DNA of 64,000 nt, taken from contig JAXDDX010000187.1 of NCBI GenBank assembly GCA_034670405.1, positions 467,501-531,500 of the forward strand, in the 5' to 3' direction. Shown in pieces: positions 21,656-32,345 of this stretch. Position 1 is the stretch's first letter, and the number at the start of each line of letters is the position of its first letter. Position numbers and translations under genes: made by a program. The DNA comes from Hoplostethus atlanticus (Eukaryota > Chordata > Actinopteri > Trachichthyiformes > Trachichthyidae). The notes under the pieces were generated by a model. The model ran no database searches. It was given only the letters and a program-made list of their open reading frames with translations, and was not told the origin of the DNA.

Positions 21656-23185
21656 TTGTCTTAAAGGACTACACTGACTTTTTGGCTCATTGGTAAAACT
21701 TTGTCACAATAGGAGGACCACCAAAGTCATCTCCTCTCTGGTAGATATCTCCATCCTCTGCACATGCTAATGCCTTAGCATACAGTACATTAAGTTAGCA
21801 TTAAGCTAGCATTTTCTAACATAGGAAGACAGAGCTTTTAGTAATCCTGTTGGTGTTGGATTTTTCACATAAAGGGGGCAATTTCTCAAAAGGTTGGTAT
21901 CGTCCTTTGACACTACGAAGGCCTGTAACCAAAAGACGACACCCAGAAGCCCGACAGCAAAGCTAGTACAGCTAATGAAGCAAAAGCTGTCTGTGTCAAT
22001 CAATGTTTGCATCTGGAAAATATGAAAACAATACTGTATATGAAATATACAATACACCTCTTACTTGCAAACATCCTATATTGCAGGTACATTTCCAACA
22101 AAGCACACAAAACGTGAACAAACAAAGATGTTAAATGGCGTGGCGATCGGATGTCCGTGTCGTTCCTCGCTCCTTCCCGATGGCTGAAAAGAGCATGAAA
22201 ATTCGACTCTTCGAAATAATTTCCCTCAGGCTATCGCAATAGTGCAGCTGTAGTTCACTGATGAGGATAAATGTGTTTCACATTAAAAGCCCGTACTTCC
22301 ATCAAAGAATCATCAGACATCGGCGAGTCCTGCCCCCCCCAATCGATAATTATGCAAACATAATCGATGCGTGAAATATAAAATAAGGACAAATGATAAT
22401 ATGGAGATGGAGCATGTATCATTTCTTCCCCAGTCAGATGAACATGTTTGAGAAGCAAGCATTAGAATAGCAAAGCATCCATTTGGCTTTTATGTGATGG
22501 GACCTTGCATTTTAGTTGGCACACAGTTCAATATTTGAACACTATTTACACCCAGATAGAGAGAGAGAGAGAAAAAAAAAAGTGTTTTAACTCCAAAATT
22601 ATATTGCTCGGAGTGATAGTGGTAGTAATAAAGAAGTTATTGACCAAATGATATTGATCGACAGCTCCTCGGGCAAAAAGAGCCGACCTTGGTCTCCCTC
22701 TGTGCCTTGCCCTCCCTCCGCCCGCCTCCCCCTCGACTTCCCTCCCCCGGAATTCAATAATATATTATTTTACACAGTTTAAAGCCGGACAACAAATAGC
22801 TGCGCAAGGTGAGGAATTGCTGGTAAATTTTTCATGGCTATTTGCCTGTAGGAATTTGGCAAGGGGTGTGTGAAGGGTGATTAAAATCAAGACTCGAGTC
22901 AAGGCTTGATTAGGGGTTGCCATTCGACAGAGGGGAATGGAAGAGGAAGGGAAAAAAACAGGATGAAAAAAAAGGGTTAGCGAGAAGGAAGGGAAAAAGC
23001 AGAGGCTGTGTTTCTTCTTCTGTGTGGCATAAATCAGATAATGACCTTGAAGTCTTTGCAGGAAGAGAAGCAGCGGTAACTACATCCAAGCTCCGTCCCC
23101 TGATTTATTCACAAGGTCAGGGAAGGGAAACAATGGCCATTGATTTGCCCCCCGAAGAGGAGGGAGGAAAGGGCCTAGGTGATTG
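21656..23185. other. Spacer, partly CNE-like
   Basis: 21740-21830 is rich in GCTAATGCC/TTAGCAT words. 22100-22480 holds complex sequence (CGATAATTATGCAAACATAA with an octamer-like ATGCAAA). A (GA)n run lies near 22558-22572. No gene recognised. Confidence 0.35.
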
Positions 23186-23190
23186 TCACG

Positions 23191-23575
23191 TTACACTCTT
23201 AAAAAAAAAAAGATGTGCTGAAACACTACAGTAGGTGTTGTCCCTAAGAAGACACATCAAGATGATTTAAAACTGACAAAATGTGCCTTAAAGTTTCCGG
23301 GGTGCACAGGAAGTGATGCGTTTTAACGTTTCAAGCTTGTTTGCAATAAATAGAACTGGGTGGTTAGCATGAGCAGCGGTAGCCACCATGGCTGAACAGA
23401 CAAAGAAAAGAGCGCCACCTACAGAAACTCGACAGAAAATCCAAGGAGAAAGACGTCACAGTACTGAACCCACTGTTTGATTGACAGGTGATTGATTATC
23501 ACTATCCACACCATTTTCAACACATTCAACCTGTGTTTGGTTTGTTATTTCACCACGTCTTTTTTAAGAGTGTAA
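23191..23575. mobile_element. TTACACTCTTAAAAAA MITE carrying a family A repeat
   Basis: The left end TTACACTCTTAAAAAA and right end TTTTTTAAGAGTGTAA are matched terminal inverted repeats about 385 bp apart; AGATGTG(C)TGAAAC pairs with TTCACCACGTCT just inside. This terminal word is common in teleost MITEs. Family A copy 2 (minus strand) occupies about 23290-23500 inside it. No coding capacity. Confidence 0.75.
23290..23505 (-). mobile_element. Family A dispersed repeat, copy 2 (nested)
   Basis: The minus strand carries TGTCAATCAAACAGTGGG, GACGTCTTTCTCCTTGGATT and CAGCCATGGTGGCTACCGC, in the order seen in copies at 11.2 and 56.2 kb. It lies inside the MITE above. Confidence 0.75.
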
Positions 23576-24535
23576 ACAGGGTGGCTGACAGCTTCGTTCA
23601 GGAGAGACGTGGCCGGTAATAAAATGCGGATGATAGTCGGAGGGATATTAGCAGCTGCGTCGTCTAGACCGATTTAACATCCAAAGGCTGAGCACCTGAG
23701 GAAAAAGGCGACACTGAGCTATTGTAATTGGTTACCTGCAGGTCAATGCATTTGTCACTTCCTGCTATTTAGTATGTATGCGACTCTCTTACCATCCCTT
23801 ACCTAACATCAGATCAAAGTATGCGCATCGGCATCAGCTGGACAGATTTGTTGCCAAACGCTTTGGGAGTCAATCCATTTTTCCCAACGGTCTTAAAAGT
23901 CACTTAATCTAGTGACAAAGTCGCCAAGTTGGTCATAATAGTGCCTGTTTATTTGGCGGTGGTCACGTTGAGCACATTCTGCAAAGGAGCGAGTGATTTC
24001 CCTTTGATCCTGGGCTTTACGTGCGGCATCTTGCATGTCTCGAAAGCGGCCCGCAGACTGAAAAGCTCCCGGGCACGTTAGAGAAACCTGAAAAAGAAAT
24101 GCAAGGAGACAGGAGACGTATGATGTTGCAGAAAAAACGTACATCCATTGCATTTATAGTTCTCCTCTACGAAGAAAATACAAAGCTAGATATCTGACTG
24201 AATAAAGCTGTCCAACATCGCTCATGGTCTGTGCCTTCATAACGCAATAAACACACAACTCAAACTGTGATGAATACAGTATTCATTGAAGCTGTGTGCC
24301 TCCAAATACATTATGGTGTGACATGTTCGAGTGGTGGCAGTAGTAGCAATAGTACGATAGGCGCCGACTGCATGGGTGCGGTTATAGTTTGATGCGGGTG
24401 ATTACTGCGGTCAAATGCGCTGCACTTTAAATTTGTTGTTAACAAAAGTTAAAGCGCGGCTCACTTGACTGCAGTGGGTGATTTAACTTAAAAGTCTGTT
24501 TTTTATTGCTTTTATTTATTTTTATTGCTTTTATT
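23576..24535. other. Spacer without recognised features
   Basis: Unique sequence. A minus-strand frame at about 23893-24153 translates without a domain that I recognise, and has no flanking splice pair that I would trust. Confidence 0.4.
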
Positions 24536-24540
24536 TTATT

Positions 24541-24765
24541 ACTAGTACTTGTAGTAGAAGTAGTAATAGAGGTAGTAATTCTAGTGGTGGCAGTAGTCAT
24601 GTAGACATGGTTAGTAGTAGTAGAGGTAGAAGCTAGTACTAGTAGAAGTAGGAGCAGTAGTAGTAGTAGTGGTAAGGAATGCTGGTTACCGTTCCTGAAA
24701 CTGTATTTGTAGTAGTAGTCATCATAGTAGTACTGATAGTAATGGTAGTAGTAGTAGGGGATTAC
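24541..24765. repeat. Degenerate (TAG)n trinucleotide array
   Basis: About 220 bases dominated by GTAGTAGTAG/AGTAGTAG with substitutions (AGTAGAAGTAGTAATAG). It gives YYYYHYYQYY and TTTTSTST false frames on the minus strand. Confidence 0.85.
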
Positions 24766-25437
24766 TTTATACCTGCAATGCACAGAACACCAAAGCTTTA
24801 TCAGGATTAAGATACCTCAGTAACACTACACTATGAGGGAAACCACACCAAAGGAGCGGGTCACGTTAAACTTCATTACGAGGAGCGAGGAATCGATCGG
24901 GAAGAAAGCGGAAGAATCGGATCATCTGCAAAGAGCGCTATCATCCTCACCTCACTTATCCCGCGCCGACGCGATCGCCTTGTTCGTTTGCATGTCTGGG
25001 ACGCCGACGGGAGGAAGGAGACGGCGGTTACGCTCGGTGAAATATTCATTCTGCTTTGCAGGCCAGCCGAGTGAAACATCCAGCTACTTGGCAGACATGA
25101 AAAGTGGAGGGATGGGTGGGTGGGGGGGGTTTGCATTATTAAAGGACCAGCGTGTTATCAATTCATGCAAGGTCAATAAGGAAGATTTCAATTTGTGCCT
25201 CTGTCAAGACAAAGACTTCACCGCGTTTGGTTCACGCTGTTTCTCTTCCTTTCTGACTCTCTCTCTGCATGGAAGTTAATATACGTAGAAGTGTCACGTG
25301 ATGTGCCACGTGTTGCGCAACGCCTCGGTTTGTTTGTCCTTAACTGCTTTGCAAGCCTTTTTTGAGGCCTGGGTGCATGATGGTACAAGAAATGACCTTA
25401 CCTCTGGCAACTTTAAGTTCTGCCCACAAGTCTGCAG
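24766..25437. promoter_or_regulatory. CNE-like block
   Basis: Complex text, especially 24840-25110, with TTCATTACGAGGAGCG and GAATCGATCGGGAAG and noticeably more CpG than neighbours. Two overlapping 86-148 codon frames exist, but neither shows a recognised domain. Regulatory role inferred. Confidence 0.25.
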
Positions 25438-26330
25438 CACACACACACACACACACACACACAGGGGGACCCGCTCGCACAGTGTTTGCCGTGGGAGAGC
25501 TCCTCATTTACATCAATTATAGATAGTCAACTTCCATCCTCGTGGCCCGGCGCTGCATATTTCATGGGGAGGGGTGTATTTTATGAGTTAATGTGTCCAG
25601 TTGACATGCCTCTGAAAGCACCGGCCTGTCCCTTACACCGTGTGCAGGGTTGGTTGAGAGCACGCAAACACAAATCGTGTGCGTGTGTGTGTGTGTGGAC
25701 TCACTCAACCTCCTCCCCAGCCCCCCTCCCCTCATGCATCCAGCACGAATGTGTGGCTCGCAACCCTCAGTCTCTCCTGCTACATGAATGCCTACACAGT
25801 TTTTGGAAGTGACTCTCGGGGGCACTTTCAAGGAGTTTCTTTTTCCCCCCCCCCGTCATTGTTTGCAAGTTGGAAAAAAAAAATTCATGAAAAGAAAAAG
25901 AAAAAAAGAAAAAAAGAGGGTATGCAACCATTTCATGAAGTGCGTGGGCTACTTGGATGTGGAATAAAAAAAAAAAAACATCATCTAACTTCCAAGATGA
26001 CTTTCAACCCTTTTGGAAAAATGCAGGTAAACAAAGCTGATAACGGCATCCGTTGCGCCTGCTCTCCTCCCTCCCTCTCTCTCTCTCTCTGTCTCTCTCT
26101 CTCTCACTTCCTCATCACCCCCACCCACCCGTCCATGATCCCCCCCCCCACCACTATTTCTCTCCTCGCCCTCTTGCCAGCCTGTTGGGGAGGTGTTACC
26201 AGCAGCTGGTGCCTTTGCATAATGTGCAAGGTGTTTATGTGTGTTTTTCGTCTGTCTATCTGCGTGTGGGTGTGTGTGTGTGTGTGTGTGAGCGCGGAAA
26301 AGAGTGGAGGCTGTTCTCGGATGGTACAAA
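25438..26330. repeat. Mixed microsatellite region
   Basis: (CA)n at 25439-25462, (GT)n near 25679-25697, poly-C at about 25845-25854, A-rich AAAAAGAAAAAG (25890-25915), poly-A near 25966-25978, (CT)n at 26072-26105, and (GT)n at about 26267-26290. Short unique pieces lie between. Confidence 0.85.
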
Positions 26331-26570
26331 TTGCTTTTTTGACCCCGTAATTAGCGGCAGAAGACACTCTGAAGGGGCCGGTGATGAAGCTCCCGTGGCC
26401 GGATTTCAACGCAGGACCCATAAATTATCATTTATGGAACGTTAATGGCCTGTTGGGTCGTCCTCCCAGACCTCGCTCTGCCGCGCCGCGCCGCCGTGGT
26501 CGTCCACAGCCGCCGCTGGTCTTCTTTGATGGTCTCTATTTCTGGCGCTAAGTGCAACGCGAAAAAAAGC
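26331..26570. promoter_or_regulatory. CNE-like block
   Basis: CGTAATTAGCGGCAGAAG, CATAAATTATCATTTATGG (an AT-rich near-palindrome, about 26418-26436) and ACGTTAATGGCC. Dense homeodomain-type cores between a GT array and a pyrimidine tract. Inferred enhancer candidate. Confidence 0.4.
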
Positions 26571-26575
26571 AGAGG

Positions 26576-27014
26576 TTCTCCTCCCATCTCCTCTCTCCCA
26601 TCGTCATCTCGCCTCATTCCCATCCTCTCCCATTCTTCTTCTGCCCTCTCTATTCTCCCTTCTACTCCTTCTCCATCCCTCATTTTCTCCCCTCTTGTCC
26701 TATCACCTCCTCCTCTTGTCTCCTTTCCTCCTATCCTCTTCTCTCTTCTCCTCATCTCATCTCTTCTCCCTACCCCTTTTCTCCTTTCCTCTCCTCTCTC
26801 TCTTCCTTTCCTTCCATCCCTCATTTCATCCCTCCTATACTCTCTTCCACTCCTCTGCCCTCTTTTCGCCTTCTCTCTGCCACTCGTCACCCCTCGCCTC
26901 CTCTTCTCTCCATCCCATCTTTCCTCTGCTCATTTCATCCCTCCTCTACTCCCATTCTCCTCTCCTCCCTTTCCTCCCCTCTCTCCACCCCTTTCCTTCA
27001 TTCTTCTCCTCACA
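26576..27014. repeat. 440-base polypyrimidine tract
   Basis: Almost pure C/T on the plus strand (CCTCCTCTTGTCTCC-type words). It is open in all three plus frames and on the minus strand as a G/R/E-rich frame, purely from composition. Long homopurine/homopyrimidine tracts can form triplex (H-DNA) structures and can look like giant splice-acceptor tracts; it ends at CTCCTCACAG. Confidence 0.92.
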
Positions 27015-27360
27015 GACACAATCCCACCTCAGTGAGTTAAGCAAGGCACTAACTCTGCCAGGGTTAAGGTTTTGAATCCCAATGCCCCCCCCTCCCTCCC
27101 TCCCTCCCCCCCAAGTGCACCAGAAGGCAGGCATATTTCCTTACACGCACTTCGACTTGGACTTCTTCGCGTGCGCTCAACGTATAGCGAATGGAGTGTT
27201 TGACACTCGGTGTGTGAGGTTTGCCCTTACAACAGCTGTCATTACAGAAGAGAGTGGAGAGGAACGCAATTAGACATGTCAGCTCTGCGATCCATCACTC
27301 TCCATTATGGCCTCCACAAGGTGAGGAAAGGAGAGAGAATGGCTCATGGATACTGTGAGG
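27015..27360. other. Spacer with (CCCT)n
   Basis: (CCCT)n/CCTCCC at about 27084-27113, otherwise complex unique sequence (GAACGCAATTAGACATG). No gene recognised. Confidence 0.4.
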
Positions 27361-27535
27361 AACACACACACACACACACACACATACTCTCTCTTGAAAC
27401 ACACACTCACACACACATGCATGTATACACATCCTCTGTCTCACTGTCTGCAAACACACTGTCTGGTAGCACATATGTTCTATCTCTATGTCTCACTCTC
27501 TCTCTCATGCACACACACACACACACACACAAGTG
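27361..27535. repeat. (CA)n and (CT)n microsatellites
   Basis: (CA)n at 27362-27384 and 27511-27532, with degenerate CA and CT between. Confidence 0.92.
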
Positions 27536-27599
27536 GATGTTTTTACCAGACAGCATTGAGACAGAAAGAATAAGAGTCATAAGAAGGAAATAAGTGAGC

Positions 27600-27780
27600 A
27601 ACTTGACTTTATATACTTTGTCAAGAACCCAAGAGGGAAACTATTTCTGGAGCAGGGTCAGCCAGCTGGAGCAGGTTGTTCGTGGACAATTCAGTGCAGT
27701 TGGCGGCATGAGGGATCGAAACCCAGACCGCCCAATTTGGGGACGGCCTCGCTGAGGCTGGGGATGCAAAGCTTGTATCT
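27600..27780 (-). mobile_element. tRNA-derived SINE remnant, minus strand
   Basis: The minus strand has TCTGGGTTTCGATCCCTCAT (27707-27726), a strong B box, followed by a CTCCAGCTGG body and an AAATAGTTTCCCTCTTGGG tail-like end. The A box is not clear, so the head is degraded. Confidence 0.6.
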
Positions 27781-27892
27781 CCACAATGGCAATTTTTTTG
27801 AAAATCTCAGAATGTTTTTACGCATTTTCAGGCCTAACTGAAAATCAATTATTATAACAATTAAGATGTTCTATAATACAATCAGAACAAGC
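27781..27892. other. Short AT-rich spacer
   Basis: Nothing recognised. Confidence 0.4.
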
Positions 27893-28650
27893 AAGCCACC
27901 CACATCCCATATCAGCCAGGGTCCACCGCCCACATCCCATATCAGCCAGGGTCCACCCCCCCATCTCATATATCAGCCAGGGTCCACAGCCCACATCCCA
28001 TATCAGCCAGGGTCCACCACCCACATCCCATATCAGCCAGGGTCTACCGCTCACATCCCATATCAGCCAGGGTCCACCGCCCACATCCCATATCAGCCAG
28101 GGTCCACCGCCCACATCCCATATCAGCCAGGGTCCACCACCCCACATCCCATATCAGCCAGGGTCCACCGCCCACATCCCATATCAGCCAGGGTCCACCA
28201 CCCCACATCCCATATCAACCAGGGTCCACCGCCCACATCAAATATCAGCCAGGGTCCACCGCTCACATCCATATCAGTCAGGGTCCACCGCCCACATCCC
28301 ATATCAGCCAGGGTCCACCACCCACATCCCATATCAGCCAGAGTCCACCGCTCACATCCCATATCAGCCAGGGTCCACCGCCCACATCCCATATCAGCCA
28401 TATCAGCCAGGGTCCACCGCCCACATCCCATATCAGCCAGGGTCCACTGCCCACATCCCATATCAGCCAGGGTCCACCCCCCCATCTCATATATCAGCCA
28501 GGGTCCACCGCCCACATCCCATATCAGCCAGAGTCCACCGCTCACATCCCATATCAGCCAGAGTCCACCGCTCACATCCCATATCAACCAGGGGCCACCA
28601 CCCCACATCCCATATCAGCCAGGGTCCACCACCCACGTCCCAGGTCCACC
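27893..28650. repeat. 30-bp minisatellite, 24 copies
   Basis: Head-to-tail units of CATATCAGCCAGGGTCCACC plus GCCCACATCC. I count 24 copies and a partial last unit. Unit variants (CCGCC, CCACCCC, CCGCTC, CAGAGTCC) are intermixed. A distinctive variant with CCCCCCATCTCATATATC occurs twice, 521 bases apart, pointing to a larger internal duplication. There is no unique spacer between units, so this is not a CRISPR array. The unit is 10 codons, and the plus strand stays open for about 290 codons. Confidence 0.97.
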
Positions 28651-29340
28651 TCCGGGGCGGGTCGCTGTTTGGGGCAGGTGCCTGAATGGAGGAGGGATGA
28701 CACAACCAACACACACATACAGCCACACTCAACACTGACCACACACACCAGCAGACACACTCAGCCATTTACGCAATCAGACAAACAGGAAGACAGTCAA
28801 TTGTATTGATGTGGTCGGGTCAAGAGGCAGACAAGACCTAGACTCAAATGACTATAGAGTCAAATGACATTTTTGAACTAAGGTTGGTCATATGATGGCG
28901 AGTATAAGTCGGTTTTGAGTTTAGATTTGAAGATTTCCAGGGAATTAGCTTTCCTGATCCTGATGGAACGAGGGAGTTGGTTCCAGAGGCAGGGAGCTCG
29001 ATGGGACAACGCTCTGCCAACCGCTGATTTCTTCTCAATTCTCGGAATGCAAAGGTAGTCGGCGTTGTGCGAACTGAGGCCGGGCGGGGGTACCTAAATG
29101 AAGAAACGAGGAAAGAAAAAAATACGGGAGGCGGGGGGTTGAGCGAGGCCTAATAGAGGACCGCAGTACCTCCTGGAATGGTTTAAACCATCAGTTAGTG
29201 GAGCCCACCACATCTTCAAACACGCTGCCTTAGCGTGATGAGTTCCCTGAAGAGGTCCGCGGCTACTCTGCCTTGAAAGCGCCCCGATTTTTGCCAGTGT
29301 GTGCACTTTTAATTGCACTCCCATCGCTCGCCCCCCAGCC
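28651..29340. other. Spacer, possible dispersed-repeat text
   Basis: 28890-29020 (GGTTTTGAGTTTAGATTTGA, GAGTTGGTTCCAGAGGC) resembles widely dispersed fish repeat sequence that I remember but cannot name; low confidence. The rest is complex unique sequence. No gene. Confidence 0.35.
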
Positions 29341-29346
29341 CCTCAA

Positions 29347-29370
29347 ATCTCTCTCTCTCTCTCTCTCTCC
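29347..29370. repeat. (CT)n microsatellite
   Basis: A (CT)n run, followed by a C-rich stretch with poly-C near 29408-29414. Confidence 0.9.
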
Positions 29371-29959
29371 CTCAGTCATGCTGCCCCTCACTCACCCAAC
29401 CGCTCACCCCCCCCATCTCCCTTTTCTCATTCTGTCTATTTAGCCCTTTCTCTCTATCGGCCTGTTCTTCAAAGGGGAAGCTCATTCACTTTATTTTAAT
29501 TTTGTAGAAAGAACCCTAAGGGAAGGAGTGAGAGACGAGAGAGAGAGAGGGAGGAATAAGAGACTGTGCTTTATTTTGGCGTGATCGGTTCTGTGGTATT
29601 AGGGCAAGGCCTTTGATGGTTGGGGAACGGCCAGCCACGGGTGTTGCCTCAACAGCGAAGGATGACCCCTTAAGAGGACGAGGTTAAACATACCAGTTTA
29701 GAGACGTGCAGCTTCATGATGTCACTGCGCTTGCCAATTGGTTTTATGCTTTTCTATTTGTTACATTTAGCGTCCTTGGAATAAGTACGAGCATGCGCCT
29801 GTGTGCACACGACCATATTGTTGCTGTCCGATGAAAATCTCCAAAATGGCAAACTTTTGACAATCTTGACAACCTGCCTTGTTTTTATTGCATGTATTTT
29901 TGAGTTTATCTAATGTTGCACGGGCCTTAAGCGTGGTCGAGTTTTCTCAGCCCTTAGAA
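29371..29959. other. Spacer with a short (GA)n
   Basis: (GA)n near 29530-29550; otherwise unrecognised. Confidence 0.4.
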
Positions 29960-30149
29960 CAGCGGTGGGCAATCATGTGACATGGAGGGCCGAGAGTCTG
30001 CAGGTTCTGGCTCCAACCAAAGACTACAGCAGGTGATTTCACTGATTAGTCCCTCCTCTCTGGTTGAAGGTGTGCTAATCAGTGAAATCACTTGCTGTAG
30101 TCTTCGGCCCTCCATGGCACATGATTGCCCACCCCTGTGCCCACCCCTG
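29960..30149. mobile_element. Fold-back hAT-type MITE
   Basis: The left end CAGCGGTGGGCAATCATGTG pairs with the right end CACATGATTGCCCACCCCTG (ending at 30137). Inside, GACTACAGCAGGTGATTTCA (30022 on) pairs with TGAAATCACTTGCTGTAGTC. Most of the element is therefore one long imperfect hairpin. CAG(G/C)GGTGGGCAA ends are typical of teleost hAT MITEs. The end TGCCCACCCCTG is repeated (to 30149), so the exact right boundary and target duplication are uncertain. Confidence 0.8.
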
Positions 30150-30288
30150 CCTTCAACTGAAGTTTCCAGCGATGACTTGTGCTTATGTGTGTCACATACT
30201 GCACGGGTGTATGCATGTCGCAGCCTGCAAGCACAGGCGCGTGCATCGCGCATTCGCTCCGTGTTCTTGTCGGCATGTGTGTGCAGCC

Positions 30289-30290
<2 letters not shown>
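30150..30290. other. Short complex linker
   Basis: Degenerate GT and unique sequence; no gene. Confidence 0.4.

Positions 30291-30356
<66 letters not shown>
30291..30356. repeat. Long uninterrupted (GT)n
   Basis: Thirty-three perfect GT units, the longest pure dinucleotide GT run in the window. Alternating purine-pyrimidine, so it can potentially form Z-DNA. Confidence 0.97.
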
Positions 30357-30357
<1 letters not shown>

Positions 30358-31240
30358 AGCATGCAGGTGTACAGGCTCGGTGAAAGATGAGCCCCGGCTA
30401 TGGGCTTGTCCACCTTGCCCTTTGGCTATTTCTGTACCGCACCTTCCACCAGCATCAGTTGCGTAATGATCTGGGAGATAGAGATCGCTCTTGTGTTTGT
30501 TGTCTCTGTCAGCCATAACTGGGCTTCGGGTGCCAGAAGGTCAAGTGTACAGAATAAGAACAGGCTTACACAACACAGAGAACACAGACACACCTCTGGT
30601 GTGAAACGGGAGATGTGCGCCGTCTCTCGGATCGAGGGCAGCGATTGATCGGATGCCTAACCGGTAACAACGGAGGTCTAATTTTTGCAACTGTGCTTGT
30701 AACAATCCAGTAGCGAACACGTTATATTGTGTTAACTAAACAATTCATTAGATTAGTTACAAATTAATTCGTTAACAACTTTTGATTGGTTTCTTTTGGC
30801 AAATGGAAGTTGACGGAACTCCATGAAACATGGATTTCACAGTTCATCCTTTTAAAGCATCATTTCATCAAGTGTGTTTTTTTTTGCATCGCAATTTGGG
30901 TTCGGGCATGTCAATAGTTGTTCCCCTTAAAAAGGTATTTTGTCCATAACATGATTGCCGTTCTTTGTGCACGAGCTTTCGGTTTCAAAGTCGGACGGAG
31001 ATCATTTCTGGCGCTTGAAGAGGAAAGAACGAACCCGCGTGGGGGTCTTGGGTAGACTGCTGCGGGGATGAAGCAGAGACATAAATAAACATCAAACGAG
31101 AGCGAGATTTACCTGTTCGTTCATTACGTTTCTCCGAGCCCTCACCTGCCAAACGAGCGCCGGCGCTCGGGAGAAAGCGAAAGGGAGAGGTTGGGGATTG
31201 AGAGAGAGGGGAAGAACGAGAGAGGGAGGAACGAGAGCTG
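30357..31240. other. Spacer, partly complex
   Basis: Unique sequence with homeodomain-like TTCATTAGATTAGTTACAAA (30744 on) and AATTAATTCGTTAACAAC. Nothing coding recognised. Confidence 0.35.
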
Positions 31241-31885
31241 AAGGCAGAATGTCCGCTAGGAATACGAGCAGCAGCGCCTTGCCAAAAAAAAAAAAGGCCT
31301 CTTTCTCTCTCTCTCTCTCTCGTCTTTCTTTATCCTCCTATTTCATTCCCTTTGTTAGGAGGAACTCGGCGTACGGGACTTCAGAGGAGGCTTGCAATGA
31401 GCACATCAAAGCGCGCCGACAGATTGTGGCCCAACGGACACACTCGGAGTGGGCATTAATTTGTTTGTTGCAAAATGTAGAAAAAAGGCGAGCGCAAAGT
31501 GGGGGAATGCGAGCGACTTCCTTCTGTTTTTTTCTCCTCCTTTTTCTTCTGGTTTCCCTGTTGTTTTTCTTCCTCTCGAAGTCTCTCCGAAATGTCGAAG
31601 GTGGCGAGGGCCGTGCCAGCACCTTGTTTTTTGTCGGATGCTAGTTTGCGGGGGGGGGGGGGGTGGGTTTTCCTGTCCTCTCTATCTTTCTGACTTTCTT
31701 TCCCTCTGTCTTTCTCTCTCTCGTCGACTCTTCTGACAAGCTTTCTTTTTGAGTTCAGCCCACATGGCTCTGGGCGAAAATCAATGCCCATATGTGTCTT
31801 CAGCTGCTCTGCACCGGAGTAATGAAGGTTAGGGGAGAGAGAGAGAGAGAGAAAAGAGAGTAAGAGATTGAGAGAGAGAGAGAGA
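31241..31885. promoter_or_regulatory. CNE-like core between CT and GA tracts
   Basis: A poly-A run at about 31285-31295 and (CT)n at 31300-31322. A complex core at 31365-31490 (GCACATCAAAGCGCGCCG, GGGCATTAATTTGTTTGTTG), a poly-G run near 31650-31661, pyrimidine-rich 31670-31740, and (GA)n at about 31834-31885. The core is the only piece I would test for conservation. Confidence 0.35.
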
Positions 31886-32345
31886 GCCCGCTGATTGCAG
31901 GCAAAATATTCATCAGCGCTAACAAATTGTGCATCTGTTTACCGAAATAATGGGTGAATAATTAAAAGAGAAACGCTCTCGGACTCCGTTTTTTTTCTGC
32001 CCCAGGTGCCTTTTTTGGTCAGTGATGGATGGTGAGAGGGCAGACTAATTGCAGAAAGTGTTTGGTGCAGGAATTAAAGATTATTACCAGAGGATTCAGC
32101 CAGGAATTAATTCAAACCAGCATTCAATGACCATTAGCCTACATAGTGCGCTGTGAAGTTCACCGACCTTGAGCGGTGAATCGCAGACGCGTTATTGATC
32201 GCCCATCGCGGGTTGCTCCGCTGTTTTCCATGTCACGGCTAAGGCAACTCATTTGTTTAATTGTTTCTCGTTGAATTGTAAAGCAGCGAGTGGGAGGCAA
32301 TTTGAAAGAGAGCTTTTTTCTTTGTAAAGTAGTTGTGGCCTAACA
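31886..32345. promoter_or_regulatory. Strong CNE-like block
   Basis: About 450 bases of unbroken complex sequence rich in TAAT/ATTA cores: AAAATATTCATCAGCGCTAA, GAATAATTAAAAGAG, GACTAATTGCAGAAAG, AAAGATTATTACCAG, GGAATTAATTC (32103-32112) and CAATGACCATTAGCC. No simple repeat, transposon or coding signal. Among the best enhancer candidates in the window, by texture only. Confidence 0.45.

Noticed and set aside
23893-24153. 86-codon minus frame (MQWMYVFSATSYVSCLLAFL)
   Set aside because: It begins with a signal-peptide-like hydrophobic stretch, but there is no domain, no splice context and no supporting second exon.
25679-26350. 223-codon plus frame
   Set aside because: It crosses GT, poly-C, AAAAAG, poly-A, CT and GT repeats; the composition (SLSLCLSLS, VCVCVCVS) is that of simple repeats.
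27005-27036. Exon after the pyrimidine tract (CTCCTCACAG ... CTCAGTGAGTT)
   Set aside because: It would be about 16 nt; the acceptor follows from the low-complexity tract and the donor is weak.
26432-27075. Several 100-200 codon frames in three phases
   Set aside because: All come from the C/T-only tract, which cannot form stop codons on the plus strand apart from rare purines.
27893-28650. CRISPR-like regular repeats
   Set aside because: Units are head-to-tail with no unique spacers, and the DNA is vertebrate.
27866-28738. 290-codon plus frame of PYQPGST repeats and two minus frames (WDVGGGPWLI)
   Set aside because: These are products of the 30-bp minisatellite. No start context, splice sites or non-repeat domain. 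I keep only a note that transcription could be checked.
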